Shown one piece after another: positions 10,401 to 18,956 of a DNA stretch of 64,000 bases. Source of the stretch: Yersinia vastinensis (lineage in GTDB: Bacteria; Pseudomonadota; Gammaproteobacteria; Enterobacterales; Enterobacteriaceae); contig NZ_CACVAF010000004.1 in assembly GCF_902726565.1 (NCBI RefSeq), positions 186,001 to 250,000 of the forward strand, in the 5' to 3' direction. The notes below the pieces were generated by a model, which was not told the DNA's origin, searched no databases, and saw only the letters and a list, made by a program, of their open reading frames with translations. The translations under genes and the position numbers were made by a program. The stretch's first letter is position 1; the number at the start of each line of letters is the position of its first letter.

Positions 10401-11353
10401 GCGAAGGAAAAGATCTGGCCGCGTTGAAATTGCAATTACAAGACAAAGTGCAGGAAACGCTCTCTGCTGTTGCTGATGATGGCATTGAACAAAGTGGCCT
10501 ACACATCTGGAGTTTTGGTTCTTTGCCTGAGTGCTATGAACAGCGCCGTGGTGGGTACGAAGTAAAAGCCTACCCAGCATTGGTGGACGAAAAAGACAGT
10601 GTCGCCATTCGCTTGTTTGATACAGAATCTCAGCAGCAACAAGCGATGTGGCAGGGAACTCGACGTCTATTGCTATTGAATATTCCATCTCCAATTAAGT
10701 ATTTACATGAAAAGCTGCCGAATAAATCCAAGCTCGGTCTCTATTTTAATACTTATGGCAAAGTGATGGATTTGATTGATGATTGCATCGCTTGTGGGGT
10801 CGATAAGCTCGTGGCCCAATATGGTGGTCCAGTCTGGCAAGAGGCAGATTTTGCCCGTTTACAAGAAAAAGTTCGTGCTGAACTGAATGAAACGGTTGTT
10901 GATATTGCCAAGCAAGTTGAGCAGATCCTTACTACAGTCTTCAGTATTAATAAGCGACTGAAAGGCCGGGTAGATATCTCGCAGGCCTTAGCACTCTCAG
11001 ACATCAAAGCACAACTTGGCGGCCTAATTTACCGTGGTTTTGTGACCAATAACGGCTGGAAACGTTTGCCGGATACGCTACGTTATTTGCAGGCGATTGA
11101 ACGACGAATGGAAAAGTTGGCAGTCGACCCACACCGTGATCGCGCGCAAATGCAGCGAGTGGAGCATGTACAGCAGATGTGGCAACAATGGCTTAATAAA
11201 TTGCCACCGAAACGCCAGCAAGATGATGATGTTAAAGATGTTCGTTGGATGATTGAGGAACTGCGTGTCAGCTTATTTGCCCAGCAATTAGGCACACCGT
11301 ATCCCATTTCCGACAAGCGTATTTTACAAACCATGGAACAGCTTTCTGCCTAA
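7466..11353 (+). CDS. hrpA: ATP-dependent RNA helicase HrpA (DEAH box)
   Basis: This 1295-residue protein is close to E. coli HrpA (1300). Walker A is GETGSGKT at residues 96-103, DEAH is at 193-196 and the SAT motif follows near 223. The helicase core is followed by the winged-helix/ratchet region and the long C-terminal DUF3418 domain typical of bacterial HrpA. HrpA helps resolve stalled ribosomes and supports RNA processing. The start is a GTG with AAGGAAC about eight bases upstream. It is a single-gene unit ending at a strong terminator. Confidence 0.97.
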   Translation: MKSSLAALSSQLGELMLRDQQRMRRRLQGARKVNNPEAIEAISREIETEIATAMQRVISRRAACPAITYPENLPVSQKKQDIYNAIRDHQVVIVAGETGSGKTTQLPKICLELGRGVKGVIGHTQPRRLAARTVANRIADELDTPLGGCVGYKVRFNDQVGENTLVKLMTDGILLAEIQQDRLLMQYDTLIIDEAHERSLNIDFILGYLRELLPKRPDLKVIITSATIDPQRFSKHFNNAPIIEVSGRTYPVEVRYRPIVDDADDVERDQLQAIFDAVDELGRESPGDILIFMSGEREIRDTADALIKQNLPHTEVLPLYARLSNSEQNRVFQSHHGRRIVLATNVAETSLTVPGIKYVIDPGTARISRYSFRTKVQRLPIEPVSQASANQRKGRCGRVSDGICIRLYSEQDFLSRPEFTDPEILRTNLASVILQMTSLGLGDIAAFPFVEAPDKRNIQDGVRLLEELGAIQTASNGHQQLTPLGRQLAQLPVDPRLARMVLEAQKSGSVRELMIITSALSIQDPRERPMDKQQASDEKHRRFADKDSDFLAFVNLWDYLKEQQKELSSAQFRKLCRSDFLNYLRVREWQDIYTQLRQVVKELGIPVNSVAADYRSVHTAILTGLLSHIGQKDVDKQEYTGARNARFAIFPGSGLFKKPPKWCMVAELVETSRLWGRIAARIEPEWIEPLAQHLVKHHYSDPHWEKAQGAVMASEKVTLFGLPVVVDRKINYGPIDPPLCRELFIRHGLVEGDWQTRHAFFRANLKLLAEVEELEHKSRRRDILVDDETLFNFYDQRIGRDVISARHFDSWWKKTSQTQPELLNFEKTMLIKDGANKVSPLDYPNFWYQGSLKLRLSYQFEPGTDADGVTVHIPLPILNQVQEQGFDWQIPGIRRELVIALIKSLPKPVRRNFVPAPNYAEAFLARATPLATGLLDALERELRRMTGVTVSRESWQWEQVPDHLKMTFRVVDDKNRTLREGKDLAALKLQLQDKVQETLSAVADDGIEQSGLHIWSFGSLPECYEQRRGGYEVKAYPALVDEKDSVAIRLFDTESQQQQAMWQGTRRLLLLNIPSPIKYLHEKLPNKSKLGLYFNTYGKVMDLIDDCIACGVDKLVAQYGGPVWQEADFARLQEKVRAELNETVVDIAKQVEQILTTVFSINKRLKGRVDISQALALSDIKAQLGGLIYRGFVTNNGWKRLPDTLRYLQAIERRMEKLAVDPHRDRAQMQRVEHVQQMWQQWLNKLPPKRQQDDDVKDVRWMIEELRVSLFAQQLGTPYPISDKRILQTMEQLSA

Positions 11354-11363
11354 TTAATAATGT

Positions 11364-11406
11364 CTCCGCGCTTGATGCTGAATGGCATTGGGCGCGGAGT
11401 TTTTAT
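11364..11406 (+). terminator. Intrinsic terminator of hrpA
   Basis: CTCCGCGC and GCGCGGAG form the stem around a 20-base loop, followed by TTTTTATTT. The T-run overlaps the stop codon of the convergent ydgD gene. Confidence 0.85.
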
Positions 11407-12245
11407 TTGGATTTTTTGACCACTTTATTCGCCAATACTTTTAACCGGTCTTTTATAGCAGTCACGGCTAATGCACGGTTATCTGCGAGATAACGGTCCT
11501 TGGCGGCAGGAGCTGAACTTTGAATGGCAATCAGAGACCAATTATCGCCCTTTTTCAAGAGTAAAGGAGATCCACTATCTCCGGGGAGCGTGTCACACTG
11601 ATGGGAAAGTACGCCTTGCTGCGCCCAGCCGGTAACCAGACAATTCTCATGGCTGTAGAGCGAATCTAAGTGATCAAGAGGATAACCTGCTTGCGTTATT
11701 TTACGGTTATTTTGTTTCAGCACCTGTGTCAGCTCATTTGCGGCACCACTCCACAGTGGCAACGGTTTTATTGGGATTGGTTTGGTATTAGTTAATCGAA
11801 TAAGTGCAAAATCATATGCTGCAGCAGCAGGCGGCACTATCCAGCCTTCACCATCCGGTTTCAGTTTCTTGCCTAACTTAGCTTCAACCAGTGTTTCTAA
11901 GTCAGTCACTTGATATTTCCAATGGCCATTATGCGAAACAAACCTCAGGGCTACCGCATGATCAATTTTACCCGGAGGCGTCAGAACACAGTGGCCGGCA
12001 GTGAGCGCTAGGTGAGGGGATATTAAGGTTGCGGTACAAAGGTTGCCGCTGGCGGTCTCAACCTGTCCTATGGCTTGCCATGGCCAGTCAGCACTATCGG
12101 ATACCGCGGTGCGATCATCTTTACCAAAAAACAGTGTAGTTTGATCAGCAATACTGTTGTCAGCATTTGGTGTGTCAGTCTGCGAAAGGGCAAGAGCGCT
12201 AGAAAGAGGGAATAGACTCAATAGTAATAATGAAGATAAACGCAT
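11403..12245 (-). CDS. ydgD: Secreted trypsin-like serine protease YdgD
   Basis: This 280-residue S1-family protein has a signal peptide ([19 protein letters not shown]). The catalytic triad is visible: His-85 in LTAGHC, Asp-145 in YDFALIRL and Ser-224 in GDSGSPLL. Several cysteines could form disulfides in the periplasm. E. coli YdgD has the same size and sits next to asr, as here. Substrate is unknown; a role in acid or envelope stress is suggested by the neighbourhood only. Confidence 0.9.
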   Translation of the reverse strand: MRLSSLLLLSLFPLSSALALSQTDTPNADNSIADQTTLFFGKDDRTAVSDSADWPWQAIGQVETASGNLCTATLISPHLALTAGHCVLTPPGKIDHAVALRFVSHNGHWKYQVTDLETLVEAKLGKKLKPDGEGWIVPPAAAAYDFALIRLTNTKPIPIKPLPLWSGAANELTQVLKQNNRKITQAGYPLDHLDSLYSHENCLVTGWAQQGVLSHQCDTLPGDSGSPLLLKKGDNWSLIAIQSSAPAAKDRYLADNRALAVTAIKDRLKVLANKVVKKSK

Positions 12246-12425
12246 AAATAGTTAACCTTGCCTTTATTTACTGACCAAGAGGTTATTTATGAACATACCC
12301 AATAACGACGAATTAAATGACTCATCACGAGTTCTACTATTGCTAACTATAGACATTATTAGTCAGAGGGTATGTTGTCAGTAATTGATATTTCAATAAT
12401 TTTTACGCGACTTAAGCCGCTTGCT

Positions 12426-12506
12426 CTATAAATAAAAAAATAATGTGATCAGACCGCAAATAACCAATGTACCTAGAGTTATTTCGAATAAATAACGGCG
12501 CAGCAT
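12426..12506 (-). CDS. ydgU: YdgU-like 26-residue membrane peptide downstream of asr
   Basis: A 26-codon reading frame encodes MLRRYLFEITLGTLVICGLI and then TLFFYL: a basic N-terminus followed by one membrane span. AGGAG lies eight bases before the ATG. It is on the same strand as asr, 109 bases after it, with an intrinsic terminator between. E. coli has YdgU, a 27-residue acid-induced membrane peptide recalled as lying downstream of asr, so position and character agree; I have not aligned the two. The terminator implies expression by readthrough or processing of the asr transcript, or from its own promoter. Confidence 0.68.
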   Translation of the reverse strand: MLRRYLFEITLGTLVICGLITLFFYL

Positions 12507-12522
12507 TTTCAGCACTCCTGAT

Positions 12523-12548
12523 AAAAAACACCCGGTAAACCGGGTGTT
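12523..12548 (-). terminator. Intrinsic terminator between asr and the YdgU-like peptide
   Basis: On the minus strand ACACCCGGT TT ACCGGGTGT is followed by TTTTT. It ends most asr transcripts; the ribosome-binding site of the small membrane peptide begins only a few bases after the T-run. Confidence 0.85.
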
Positions 12549-12615
12549 GAGTCAATCAGCTGTTACAGTCAATCGTGGAGAGCTGGCTTCAGCTTTATCG
12601 CGTTAAATGCTACTG

Positions 12616-12906
12616 CTATTTTACGGCAGGTACGGCTGCCGGAGCCGATTTGCTGTGTGTCGCTTTTTTATGGTGTTTATGGGCGGCTTGAGCTTTCTGT
12701 ACTGGTGCCGCTTTATCCATTTTTTTCATCGAATCGGATTTCATCGATTTTTTAGCTTTTTTATGGTGCATAGTTTTAGCTGGTGCACTGTGGGCTGCTG
12801 GCGCAGATGCCATTGGTGCGGCAGGTGGTGCAACGGTATCTGCGGCGAATGCGACAGAAGAGATCCCCAAAGTTGCAGCAACAATCAGAGCTAATACTGT
12901 TTTCAT
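12616..12906 (-). CDS. asr: Acid shock protein Asr
   Basis: This 96-residue exported protein has signal peptide [21 protein letters not shown] followed by a chain rich in Ala, Lys, His, Pro and Ser with almost no acidic residues. Such low-complexity basic composition is characteristic of Asr, an intrinsically disordered periplasmic protein induced strongly by acid. In E. coli, asr is controlled by RstA, and a good RstA box lies upstream here with rstAB only 3 kb away. GAGGAAT lies upstream of the ATG. Confidence 0.93.
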   Translation of the reverse strand: MKTVLALIVAATLGISSVAFAADTVAPPAAPMASAPAAHSAPAKTMHHKKAKKSMKSDSMKKMDKAAPVQKAQAAHKHHKKATHSKSAPAAVPAVK

Positions 12907-13241
12907 GATTTATTCCTCAGTGTTCTGTTTGTCAATCGGCCCCGTTGGGTCGTTGTAGAAAGAGTAGAGGAAATGATAAATGTCTTCCGTAAGTCATTGG
13001 TTTCGGCTTGTAACCGATTGTACAGAGTTGATTGCTATCAGTAATCGACGGCTCAAGTGATCAATGCGACTTGTCAAAAACCTATTTTTAGTTACAACAT
13101 ACAGTAGTATTTATGCCAACAAGGTGCTCTCTATCATTACGTGCAAAGCTGAAATTAAACTGACATTTTGGCTTACGAGCAAAATACTGCCACTCAAGGC
13201 GAGGGCAGCATTTTACATTGTACTTTGGGTTGAGATGAATA
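12907..13241. other. asr promoter region and gap before the carboxypeptidase gene
   Basis: These 335 bases hold the asr promoter with the RstA box at 13009-13022. The remaining 220 bases up to the end of the carboxypeptidase gene are AT-rich. They include part of a 74-codon plus-strand reading frame with no family resemblance or ribosome-binding site, which I do not call a gene. Confidence 0.6.
13009..13022 (-). promoter_or_regulatory. RstA box upstream of asr
   Basis: On the minus strand TACAATCGGTTACA matches the RstA consensus TACA-N4-GTTACA in all ten defined ends. It lies 103 bases before the asr ATG. E. coli RstA activates asr through such a box, and the rstAB genes are nearby on the same strand. 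Confidence 0.75.
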
Positions 13242-14723
13242 TTACAGATAACGTTGTTCTAGATGCTGGCGGAAAAAGCGCGGATTAAGCGGTTCTCCCG
13301 TCGCTTTGGTGATCAACTCCGCAGTCGAATAACGGCTGCCATGTTGCCAGATATTTTGCTGCAACCAAGTGAATAGGGCACTCAGGTCGCCGTTGGCAAT
13401 ATTCTTGTCTAATTCTGGGATGGCGTTACGAGCCGTTTGGAAGAGTTGGGCTGCGTACATGGCACCTAATGTATAGGTTGGGAAATAGCCAAAAGCACCA
13501 TCTGTCCAGTGAATGTCTTGCATACATCCATTACAATAATTACCTTCGGTGTTAATTCCGAGGTATTGCTGCATTTTTTCATTCCAGAGGGCAGGAATAT
13601 CATCGACTTCAATCTCGCCACTTATTAACGCTTTTTCAATCTCATAGCGCAAAATGACGTGAGCAGGGTAACTGACCTCATCAGCATCAACTCGAATAAA
13701 GCCGGTTTTAACACGTTGATTTAACGCAATGAAATTATTTTCCTCGAAGGCTGCCTGCTCCCCAAATTGGTGTATAACTTGCGGCCGAATGACGTGCAAA
13801 AATTCTTTACTGCGCGCTAATTGCATCTCAAACAATAAACTTTGTGATTCGTGAATGGCCGTTGAGCGTGCATGCGATATTGGTTGACCCAACCATTCAC
13901 GCGGTAAGTTTTGTTCATAACGAGCATGCCCAGTTTCATGCACAATGCCCATTAATGAGCTGAGAAATTCTTGCTCATTATAGCGGGTTGTGATGCGTAC
14001 ATCTTGAGGCACACCGCCGCAGAATGGATGAACACTGACATCAACACGCCCGCCGTCAAAATCAAAGCCCAGCACTTTCATGACACTCAAACCTAATTGA
14101 CGCTGTTTTTCTACATCAAATGGCCCTTGTGGTATGAGGCAAGGCTCGTTCGCTTGTTTGGTGGTCACTTTTTGCAGCAATGTTGGTAGCCATTGTTTGA
14201 GGTCACCAAAAATACGATCCAGATCGGCGCTGTTTGTCCCTGGCTCGTATAAGTTGAGCAAGGCGTCATAGCGGGAGGTACCTGCCGCTCGAGCACGAAT
14301 TGATGCTTCTTCGCGACTGAGTTTGACCACTTCTCGCAGATTTTCTGCAAATCCGTTCCAGTCATTGGCGATACGTTGTTGACGCCAGGCATGCTCGCAT
14401 TTGGCTCCAGCAAGTGATTTAGCCTCAACCAACGCTTCTGGTAGCAACACCGAATTATTGTAATGACGACGTATTTCGCGCAAATTCGCCAGCTCAATCT
14501 CGTTGAGACTTTCTTGCTCGGCTTGTGTGAGCCATTCACCCACCTGTTTAGCCGTTAGAATCTGATGTTGTAGTACATTCAGTTCAGCCATGGCCTCGGA
14601 ACGCGCAAGGTTCCCTTTTGCTGGCATCATGGTCTGCATATCCCATCCCGCAATAGCGGATAAATGCTCGAAGCGAGAAAGGCGAGTGAAGGTGGTGCGC
14701 AGGTGATGATAGGCAGTCGTCAT
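13242..14723 (-). CDS. Thermostable carboxypeptidase family protein (M32, Taq type)
   Basis: This 493-residue metallocarboxypeptidase removes C-terminal residues from peptides in the cytoplasm. HETGH, the HExxH zinc motif of family M32, lies mid-protein in GIVHETGHARYEQN, followed by SRSTAIHESQS with the third ligand region. Other family signatures are HPFCGG and RVDADEVSYPAHVILRYEIE. Length is typical (about 500). The ATG at 14723 is preferred to one four codons upstream, since GGAG lies inside that upstream start and is well placed for the second. In E. coli the position next to rstB is occupied by tus. Confidence 0.93.
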   Translation of the reverse strand: MTTAYHHLRTTFTRLSRFEHLSAIAGWDMQTMMPAKGNLARSEAMAELNVLQHQILTAKQVGEWLTQAEQESLNEIELANLREIRRHYNNSVLLPEALVEAKSLAGAKCEHAWRQQRIANDWNGFAENLREVVKLSREEASIRARAAGTSRYDALLNLYEPGTNSADLDRIFGDLKQWLPTLLQKVTTKQANEPCLIPQGPFDVEKQRQLGLSVMKVLGFDFDGGRVDVSVHPFCGGVPQDVRITTRYNEQEFLSSLMGIVHETGHARYEQNLPREWLGQPISHARSTAIHESQSLLFEMQLARSKEFLHVIRPQVIHQFGEQAAFEENNFIALNQRVKTGFIRVDADEVSYPAHVILRYEIEKALISGEIEVDDIPALWNEKMQQYLGINTEGNYCNGCMQDIHWTDGAFGYFPTYTLGAMYAAQLFQTARNAIPELDKNIANGDLSALFTWLQQNIWQHGSRYSTAELITKATGEPLNPRFFRQHLEQRYL

Positions 14724-14786
14724 AGAACACTCCATAAAATCTGATATGCCAACGTGTTTTTATTGGTGGCTGTTTATAGGACTAGA

Positions 14787-16100
14787 TTATTTGGCACTAT
14801 CTGGGTCAGTGGATACCACATAAAGCGTTTTTACTGGCCAACAAAATCGGAAGCTGGCTCCTCCCAGTGAACTGGCATCGACAGAGATACTCCCTTGATA
14901 TGCCTGTGCGATGGAGTGAACAATCGCTAATCCCAAGCCGCATCCCCCTGTTGCACGATCTCGGCTGGGATCAAGGCGCACAAAGGGTTCAAAAATACGG
15001 GTTCGCTCATCCAATGGAATGCCTGGGCCGTCATCTTCAACTTGCAAACACGCATTATCACCATCGAACCACAACCCGATACGCAGCCGTTTAGTGGAAT
15101 AACGTAGCGCATTGTTGACCAGGTTATCCAAAACTCGTTCCATTAAACGCAAGTCAACAGCGCCAAAATCTCCGCGATGAGGGATATCAAGTTCAATCTC
15201 ACGCTCACTATGAATCAAGCGCATATCCATAACTTTCGTGGTTAACCAACCCGGTAGATCTATGGGTTCCAGATTAAGGGAAACCTGCGGGCGATCCAGA
15301 CGAGCATAGGTGAGAAGTTCGTCAATCAAGGCTTCTAACTGACCAATATCATGATTTAACGCTTGTTGTTCACTTTCTGTCAGATTATCGCTCATGGCTA
15401 AACGATAACGTAAGCGAACTAGTGGGGTCCGCAACTCATGAGCAATGCCGTCAATAAGGAGTTTTTTGCTAACAATCAATGTGCTGATGTTGTCAGCCAT
15501 CTGATTAAAGGCGACTCCCAAGCGGCTCAAACTGGATGTAGGATCAAAATGTGTTCGCTCATCAAGGTGCCCAGCCCCTAGGCGTTGGGCTGCATTTTCC
15601 AACTTAAGCAAATCTTTCCAATGAGGGCGCATCCAGAGAAATACAGGTAAAGCCAAAGACATACCAATCAGAATGAGTAAGGCCAGATCAAGCAAACGCA
15701 TTTGATGTAGATAAAACAGATAGGGGACCGGACCGACAGCAAGAACGTAGTGACTACGCGGTATCCGTTGCAGGAAGGTGTATTCATCATCTAAAGCGAT
15801 AATTTCACCTGCTCGCAGGCGTTTATTTAATCGCTCACCAAGGTCTCGTTTATCTAGTGGCTCAATATGCAATTGAAAAGAAAGATTTAAATCTAATGTG
15901 GCAATGGTTTTGTTCCAGTCCTTTAGCGGGATTTCACGTAGCTCGCTGCGCATGAGAGATAGCGAACTTTTCATTAAGTCATCTAATGACTGTCGGCCTG
16001 CACGTTCGGCTGTGACTTTATAAACCAGTCCGACCAACATCGCCATTACCAAAAAGCAGACGAATAGCAATAGGAAAAACTGAATAAATAGTTTCCTCAT
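14787..16100 (-). CDS. rstB: Two-component sensor histidine kinase RstB
   Basis: This 437-residue inner-membrane kinase has a first membrane span at about 4-27, a periplasmic loop to about 130, and a second span near 135-155. A HAMP linker follows, then the phosphoacceptor histidine in IDGIAHELRTPL and an ATPase domain with NNALRY, DDGPGI and GGCGLGLAIV. The ATG overlaps the rstA stop as ATGA, so translation is coupled; the reading frame extends six codons further upstream inside rstA but that start is unlikely. RstB phosphorylates RstA; in E. coli the pair is under PhoPQ control and governs acid-related genes. Confidence 0.95.
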   Translation of the reverse strand: MRKLFIQFFLLLFVCFLVMAMLVGLVYKVTAERAGRQSLDDLMKSSLSLMRSELREIPLKDWNKTIATLDLNLSFQLHIEPLDKRDLGERLNKRLRAGEIIALDDEYTFLQRIPRSHYVLAVGPVPYLFYLHQMRLLDLALLILIGMSLALPVFLWMRPHWKDLLKLENAAQRLGAGHLDERTHFDPTSSLSRLGVAFNQMADNISTLIVSKKLLIDGIAHELRTPLVRLRYRLAMSDNLTESEQQALNHDIGQLEALIDELLTYARLDRPQVSLNLEPIDLPGWLTTKVMDMRLIHSEREIELDIPHRGDFGAVDLRLMERVLDNLVNNALRYSTKRLRIGLWFDGDNACLQVEDDGPGIPLDERTRIFEPFVRLDPSRDRATGGCGLGLAIVHSIAQAYQGSISVDASSLGGASFRFCWPVKTLYVVSTDPDSAK

Positions 16101-16825
16101 TGCTGCACAAACTCCCAAGCATTGGGCGCAAATAGATAGCCTTTATTGCGTACCGTCTTGATACGGAAAGGCTCTAGGGCATTGTCATAGAGTTTGCGGC
16201 GCAAGCGCGAAATTGCGACATCGATACTGCGGTCCATCCCGTCATAACTGACACCACGCAAGTTTTTTAATAGCGCTTCTCGATCCATAATGACTCCGGC
16301 ATGAGTTGCCAGTTCCCACAGCAGATCGAAATCTGAAGTTGATAAGGTAATCTCTTCATCACTTAGATTAACTTGTCGATTAACTGGGTCGATGCACAGT
16401 AAGCCAAAATGAATTGCGTTATGACCTGTGAGTGGGGGGCTGATGGTTTCTTTGGTCTGCTGTTGATTATGTTGACGTAGATGTAAACGCAAACGCGCTA
16501 ACAATACCGCCGGCGGGGTGGTTTTCAGGATATAGTCGTTCGCGCCCATCTCTAAAGAGAGAATATGGTTCATATCACTGTCTAGAGAAGTTAACAGCAC
16601 GATCGGGCCTTCATAGCGGGGCCGCAGATCACGACAAAGCGTCATCCCATCTTTTCCCGGCAGCATGATATCAAGCAACACTAAGTCAGGTTGCTGATGT
16701 TCAATAACAGCTTGCGCGGTATCACCACGTGGCTCAACAAACACATCAATGTCATGTTTGCCAAGATAGGCTGCTATCAGTTTCCCGACCTCCGGGTCGT
16801 CTTCAACAAAAACAATTTTGGTCAT
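16097..16825 (-). CDS. rstA: Two-component response regulator RstA
   Basis: This 242-residue OmpR-type regulator has a receiver domain with acidic pocket EDD at 8-10 and phosphoacceptor Asp-52 in LVLLDIMLPG. Its winged-helix DNA-binding domain spans about 135-235 (SRLRRKLYD, IKTVRNKGYLF). Its stop overlaps the rstB start. The likely target asr lies 3 kb downstream with a matching RstA box. I looked for a PhoP box in its own promoter and did not find a convincing one. Confidence 0.95.
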   Translation of the reverse strand: MTKIVFVEDDPEVGKLIAAYLGKHDIDVFVEPRGDTAQAVIEHQQPDLVLLDIMLPGKDGMTLCRDLRPRYEGPIVLLTSLDSDMNHILSLEMGANDYILKTTPPAVLLARLRLHLRQHNQQQTKETISPPLTGHNAIHFGLLCIDPVNRQVNLSDEEITLSTSDFDLLWELATHAGVIMDREALLKNLRGVSYDGMDRSIDVAISRLRRKLYDNALEPFRIKTVRNKGYLFAPNAWEFVQQ

Positions 16826-17064
16826 GTTTTTCAGTTTTTAAAAATGCCGGAATTCAGCATAGCGCGCTGTTGTCAGCAATACTATGCATGTTACTTATTC
16901 TGTTTGTCATTAATGCCAATGACTGATTGCTAGACAACGGGCAAATTATTTCATTATATTAATGAAAGTGATTATATCGTCATCTCTATTTAGTTGCGTC
17001 CATCGTTTATATATCAATATCTGTGGTTAATGAATAGCTGTATCGATCAACTGAGGACTGAGGG

Positions 17065-17490
17065 ATGAGTGGCGAACACATTGGTGTGCCAGCACAGAGC
17101 GAAAAAGTCTGCTTCGATTACACGGAATTTCTGGCCGCGTCGTGCAAAAAGCGGTGGAGTTTTCTTGATGCCATTTATGGTGTTATGCCCATTTTTGGTA
17201 TGGTTGTAAAAACACAGGCTGAATTAGAGAACACCCCCCAAGAGCGGCTTACTGCCTTGGCATTACAGGTATTATCCACTCAGCTCAGTGACGAAACGAA
17301 TATTATTCGATTGATTAAATTGGCCGAGCAACAGGGGATAACTGCGTTAGATATTCAGCTACCTTATCCTTTGGAAACGGCACAGCTTGGTGAGATTAAG
17401 CAAAGATTTCCGCTTTCAATGGGATTAAGTCAGAAGGGCGAATGTTTATCTGTAGATATATTAGGCACGGAAAACCATGAGCTATTTTAA
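17065..17490 (+). CDS. Hypothetical 141-residue protein divergent from rstA
   Basis: I do not recognise this gene. It encodes a cytoplasmic-looking protein without signal peptide or clear membrane span. The N-terminal part contains two cysteines (SEKVCFDYTEFLAASCKKRW), and the C-terminal half is a mixed helix/strand region. A GAGG sequence lies a few bases before the ATG. It is divergent from rstA and convergent with ydgI; a 7-bp inverted repeat (ATGGGCA/TGCCCAT, 17503-17533) follows the stop but lacks a T-run. E. coli has other genes at this position. Confidence 0.6.
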   Translation: MSGEHIGVPAQSEKVCFDYTEFLAASCKKRWSFLDAIYGVMPIFGMVVKTQAELENTPQERLTALALQVLSTQLSDETNIIRLIKLAEQQGITALDIQLPYPLETAQLGEIKQRFPLSMGLSQKGECLSVDILGTENHELF

Positions 17491-17564
17491 GACCATGCTC
17501 GTATGGGCAAACAGGTTTAACCGGCCTGCCCATGAGAATTATTAACATCAACGCGCCAGGGCAC

Positions 17565-18956
17565 TCAATGCATAACGAGCCAAGTTGCTGGAATGGTAGC
17601 CATTAATACCAGACAGATTGCCGCACGTTCCACAGTATTGAGTAATCGAAGCCCTTCATGCCCTTTTCGTGCATAAATAAACACCAATAAACCCGGCGCA
17701 TATAAGAGGGCAGATAACAGCAAATACAGCAAGCCGGCGGCATAAATCAGCCATAAGCCATATAGACAAGCCCCACTCGCCGCCACAATTAACCGCCAGT
17801 CCTGACGTTTTATCGCTACCTTGAATAAGAATGCGCCAACCAAAAAGTAAGGCACTAGAATCATTTCAGATGCAATTGTGAGCAACGTATTGTAGTTGCT
17901 GCCTGTTAGCCAGATAAGAATCAGTGCCACTTGTACGGCGCTGTTTGTCAGCCACAGTGATTTTGCTGGGGCATTGTGCTTATTTTGCTGTCGGAACATT
18001 TTAGGAAATGCACCATGGTTCGCGGCAACCATCGGGACTTCAGCGGCCATAATGGTCCAGCTAAGATATGCACCACAAACAGAAATAATCAGCCCAGTAG
18101 CAATAATCACTTCACCCCAAGGCCCGATCATCTCAACCATAATGCCAGCCATCGATGGGTTACGCATGTCGGCCAATTCGGCACGGGGTACCACACCGAG
18201 CGACAATAATGTAATCAATAGATAAACGCACAAAGCAGAAACCACCGCCAGCATGGTGGCCCGACCAACATCTTTTTTATTGCGTGCTCTAGCAGAAACT
18301 ACCACCGCCCCCTCAACACCAATAAAGACCCAAAGAGTGATAAGCATCGTGTCTTTTACTTGCTGCCAAACCGGGGTGTGCAGAGCGATACCAGTGAAAT
18401 CAAAACGGAAAGTGTCGAGGCTGAAAGCAAGCCCCGCCAGAACAATAAAACCGCCAATGGGGAGCAGTTTTGCCAGCGTTGCGGCCAGATTAATGCTGGC
18501 GGCAGTCTGTACGCCACGCAATACTAGGCAATGCACTAACCACAGCAGAAAAGAGGCACCCAGTAGCGCCTGCCAAGTATTACCTTCGCCAAAGATAATG
18601 CTGCCCGATTTATCGGTAAAGAAGCTCAATGCGGCGAACACAATCACTAAATAAGAGACATTGGCAATCACGGCGCACAACCAGTAGCCCCAGGCGGAGA
18701 AAAACCCGATGAGATCACCAAATCCCTCTTTGGCATAGGTGAATATCCCACCATCTAGATCCGGGCGTAGACGGGTTAGTAGTAACATCGCAAACGCCAG
18801 GAAAATAATCCCCACGCCGGTAATACTCCAGCCAATAAGTAATGCCGCCGGGCTGGCAACTTCAGCCATATTTTGCGGCAAGCTGAAGACACCTGCGCCT
18901 AGCATTGAGCTAAGAACCAGCGCAGTTAGCGCAGTCAGGCCGAGTTTTCTTTCCAA
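17565..18956 (-). CDS. ydgI: Basic amino acid antiporter, YdgI/ArcD type
   Basis: This 463-residue APC-superfamily transporter has about 12 membrane segments. It begins ERKLGLTALTALVLSSMLGAG, carrying the substrate-binding SSMLGAGVFSLP loop, and contains AWGYWLCAVIANVSYLV, which I recall from E. coli YdgI, a predicted arginine/ornithine antiporter. The start codon appears to be TTG with AGGA seven bases upstream. The neighbour ydgH on the same strand conserves the E. coli order. Confidence 0.9.
   Translation of the reverse strand: MERKLGLTALTALVLSSMLGAGVFSLPQNMAEVASPAALLIGWSITGVGIIFLAFAMLLLTRLRPDLDGGIFTYAKEGFGDLIGFFSAWGYWLCAVIANVSYLVIVFAALSFFTDKSGSIIFGEGNTWQALLGASFLLWLVHCLVLRGVQTAASINLAATLAKLLPIGGFIVLAGLAFSLDTFRFDFTGIALHTPVWQQVKDTMLITLWVFIGVEGAVVVSARARNKKDVGRATMLAVVSALCVYLLITLLSLGVVPRAELADMRNPSMAGIMVEMIGPWGEVIIATGLIISVCGAYLSWTIMAAEVPMVAANHGAFPKMFRQQNKHNAPAKSLWLTNSAVQVALILIWLTGSNYNTLLTIASEMILVPYFLVGAFLFKVAIKRQDWRLIVAASGACLYGLWLIYAAGLLYLLLSALLYAPGLLVFIYARKGHEGLRLLNTVERAAICLVLMATIPATWLVMH

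Noticed and set aside
10245-10694. 149-codon minus-strand frame inside hrpA
   Set aside because: It lies antisense within a clearly coding helicase gene, has no family features and no ribosome-binding site.
13064-13288. 74-codon plus-strand frame between asr and the carboxypeptidase gene
   Set aside because: No ribosome-binding site, no family resemblance, and it overlaps the end of the carboxypeptidase gene.
16826-17064. PhoP box in the rstA promoter
   Set aside because: Expected from E. coli, but no GTTTA-N6-GTTTA direct repeat with correct spacing is visible.
17503-17533. Inverted repeat after the unknown gene, considered as a terminator
   Set aside because: Stem of seven bases with no T-run on either strand; mentioned only under the gene.
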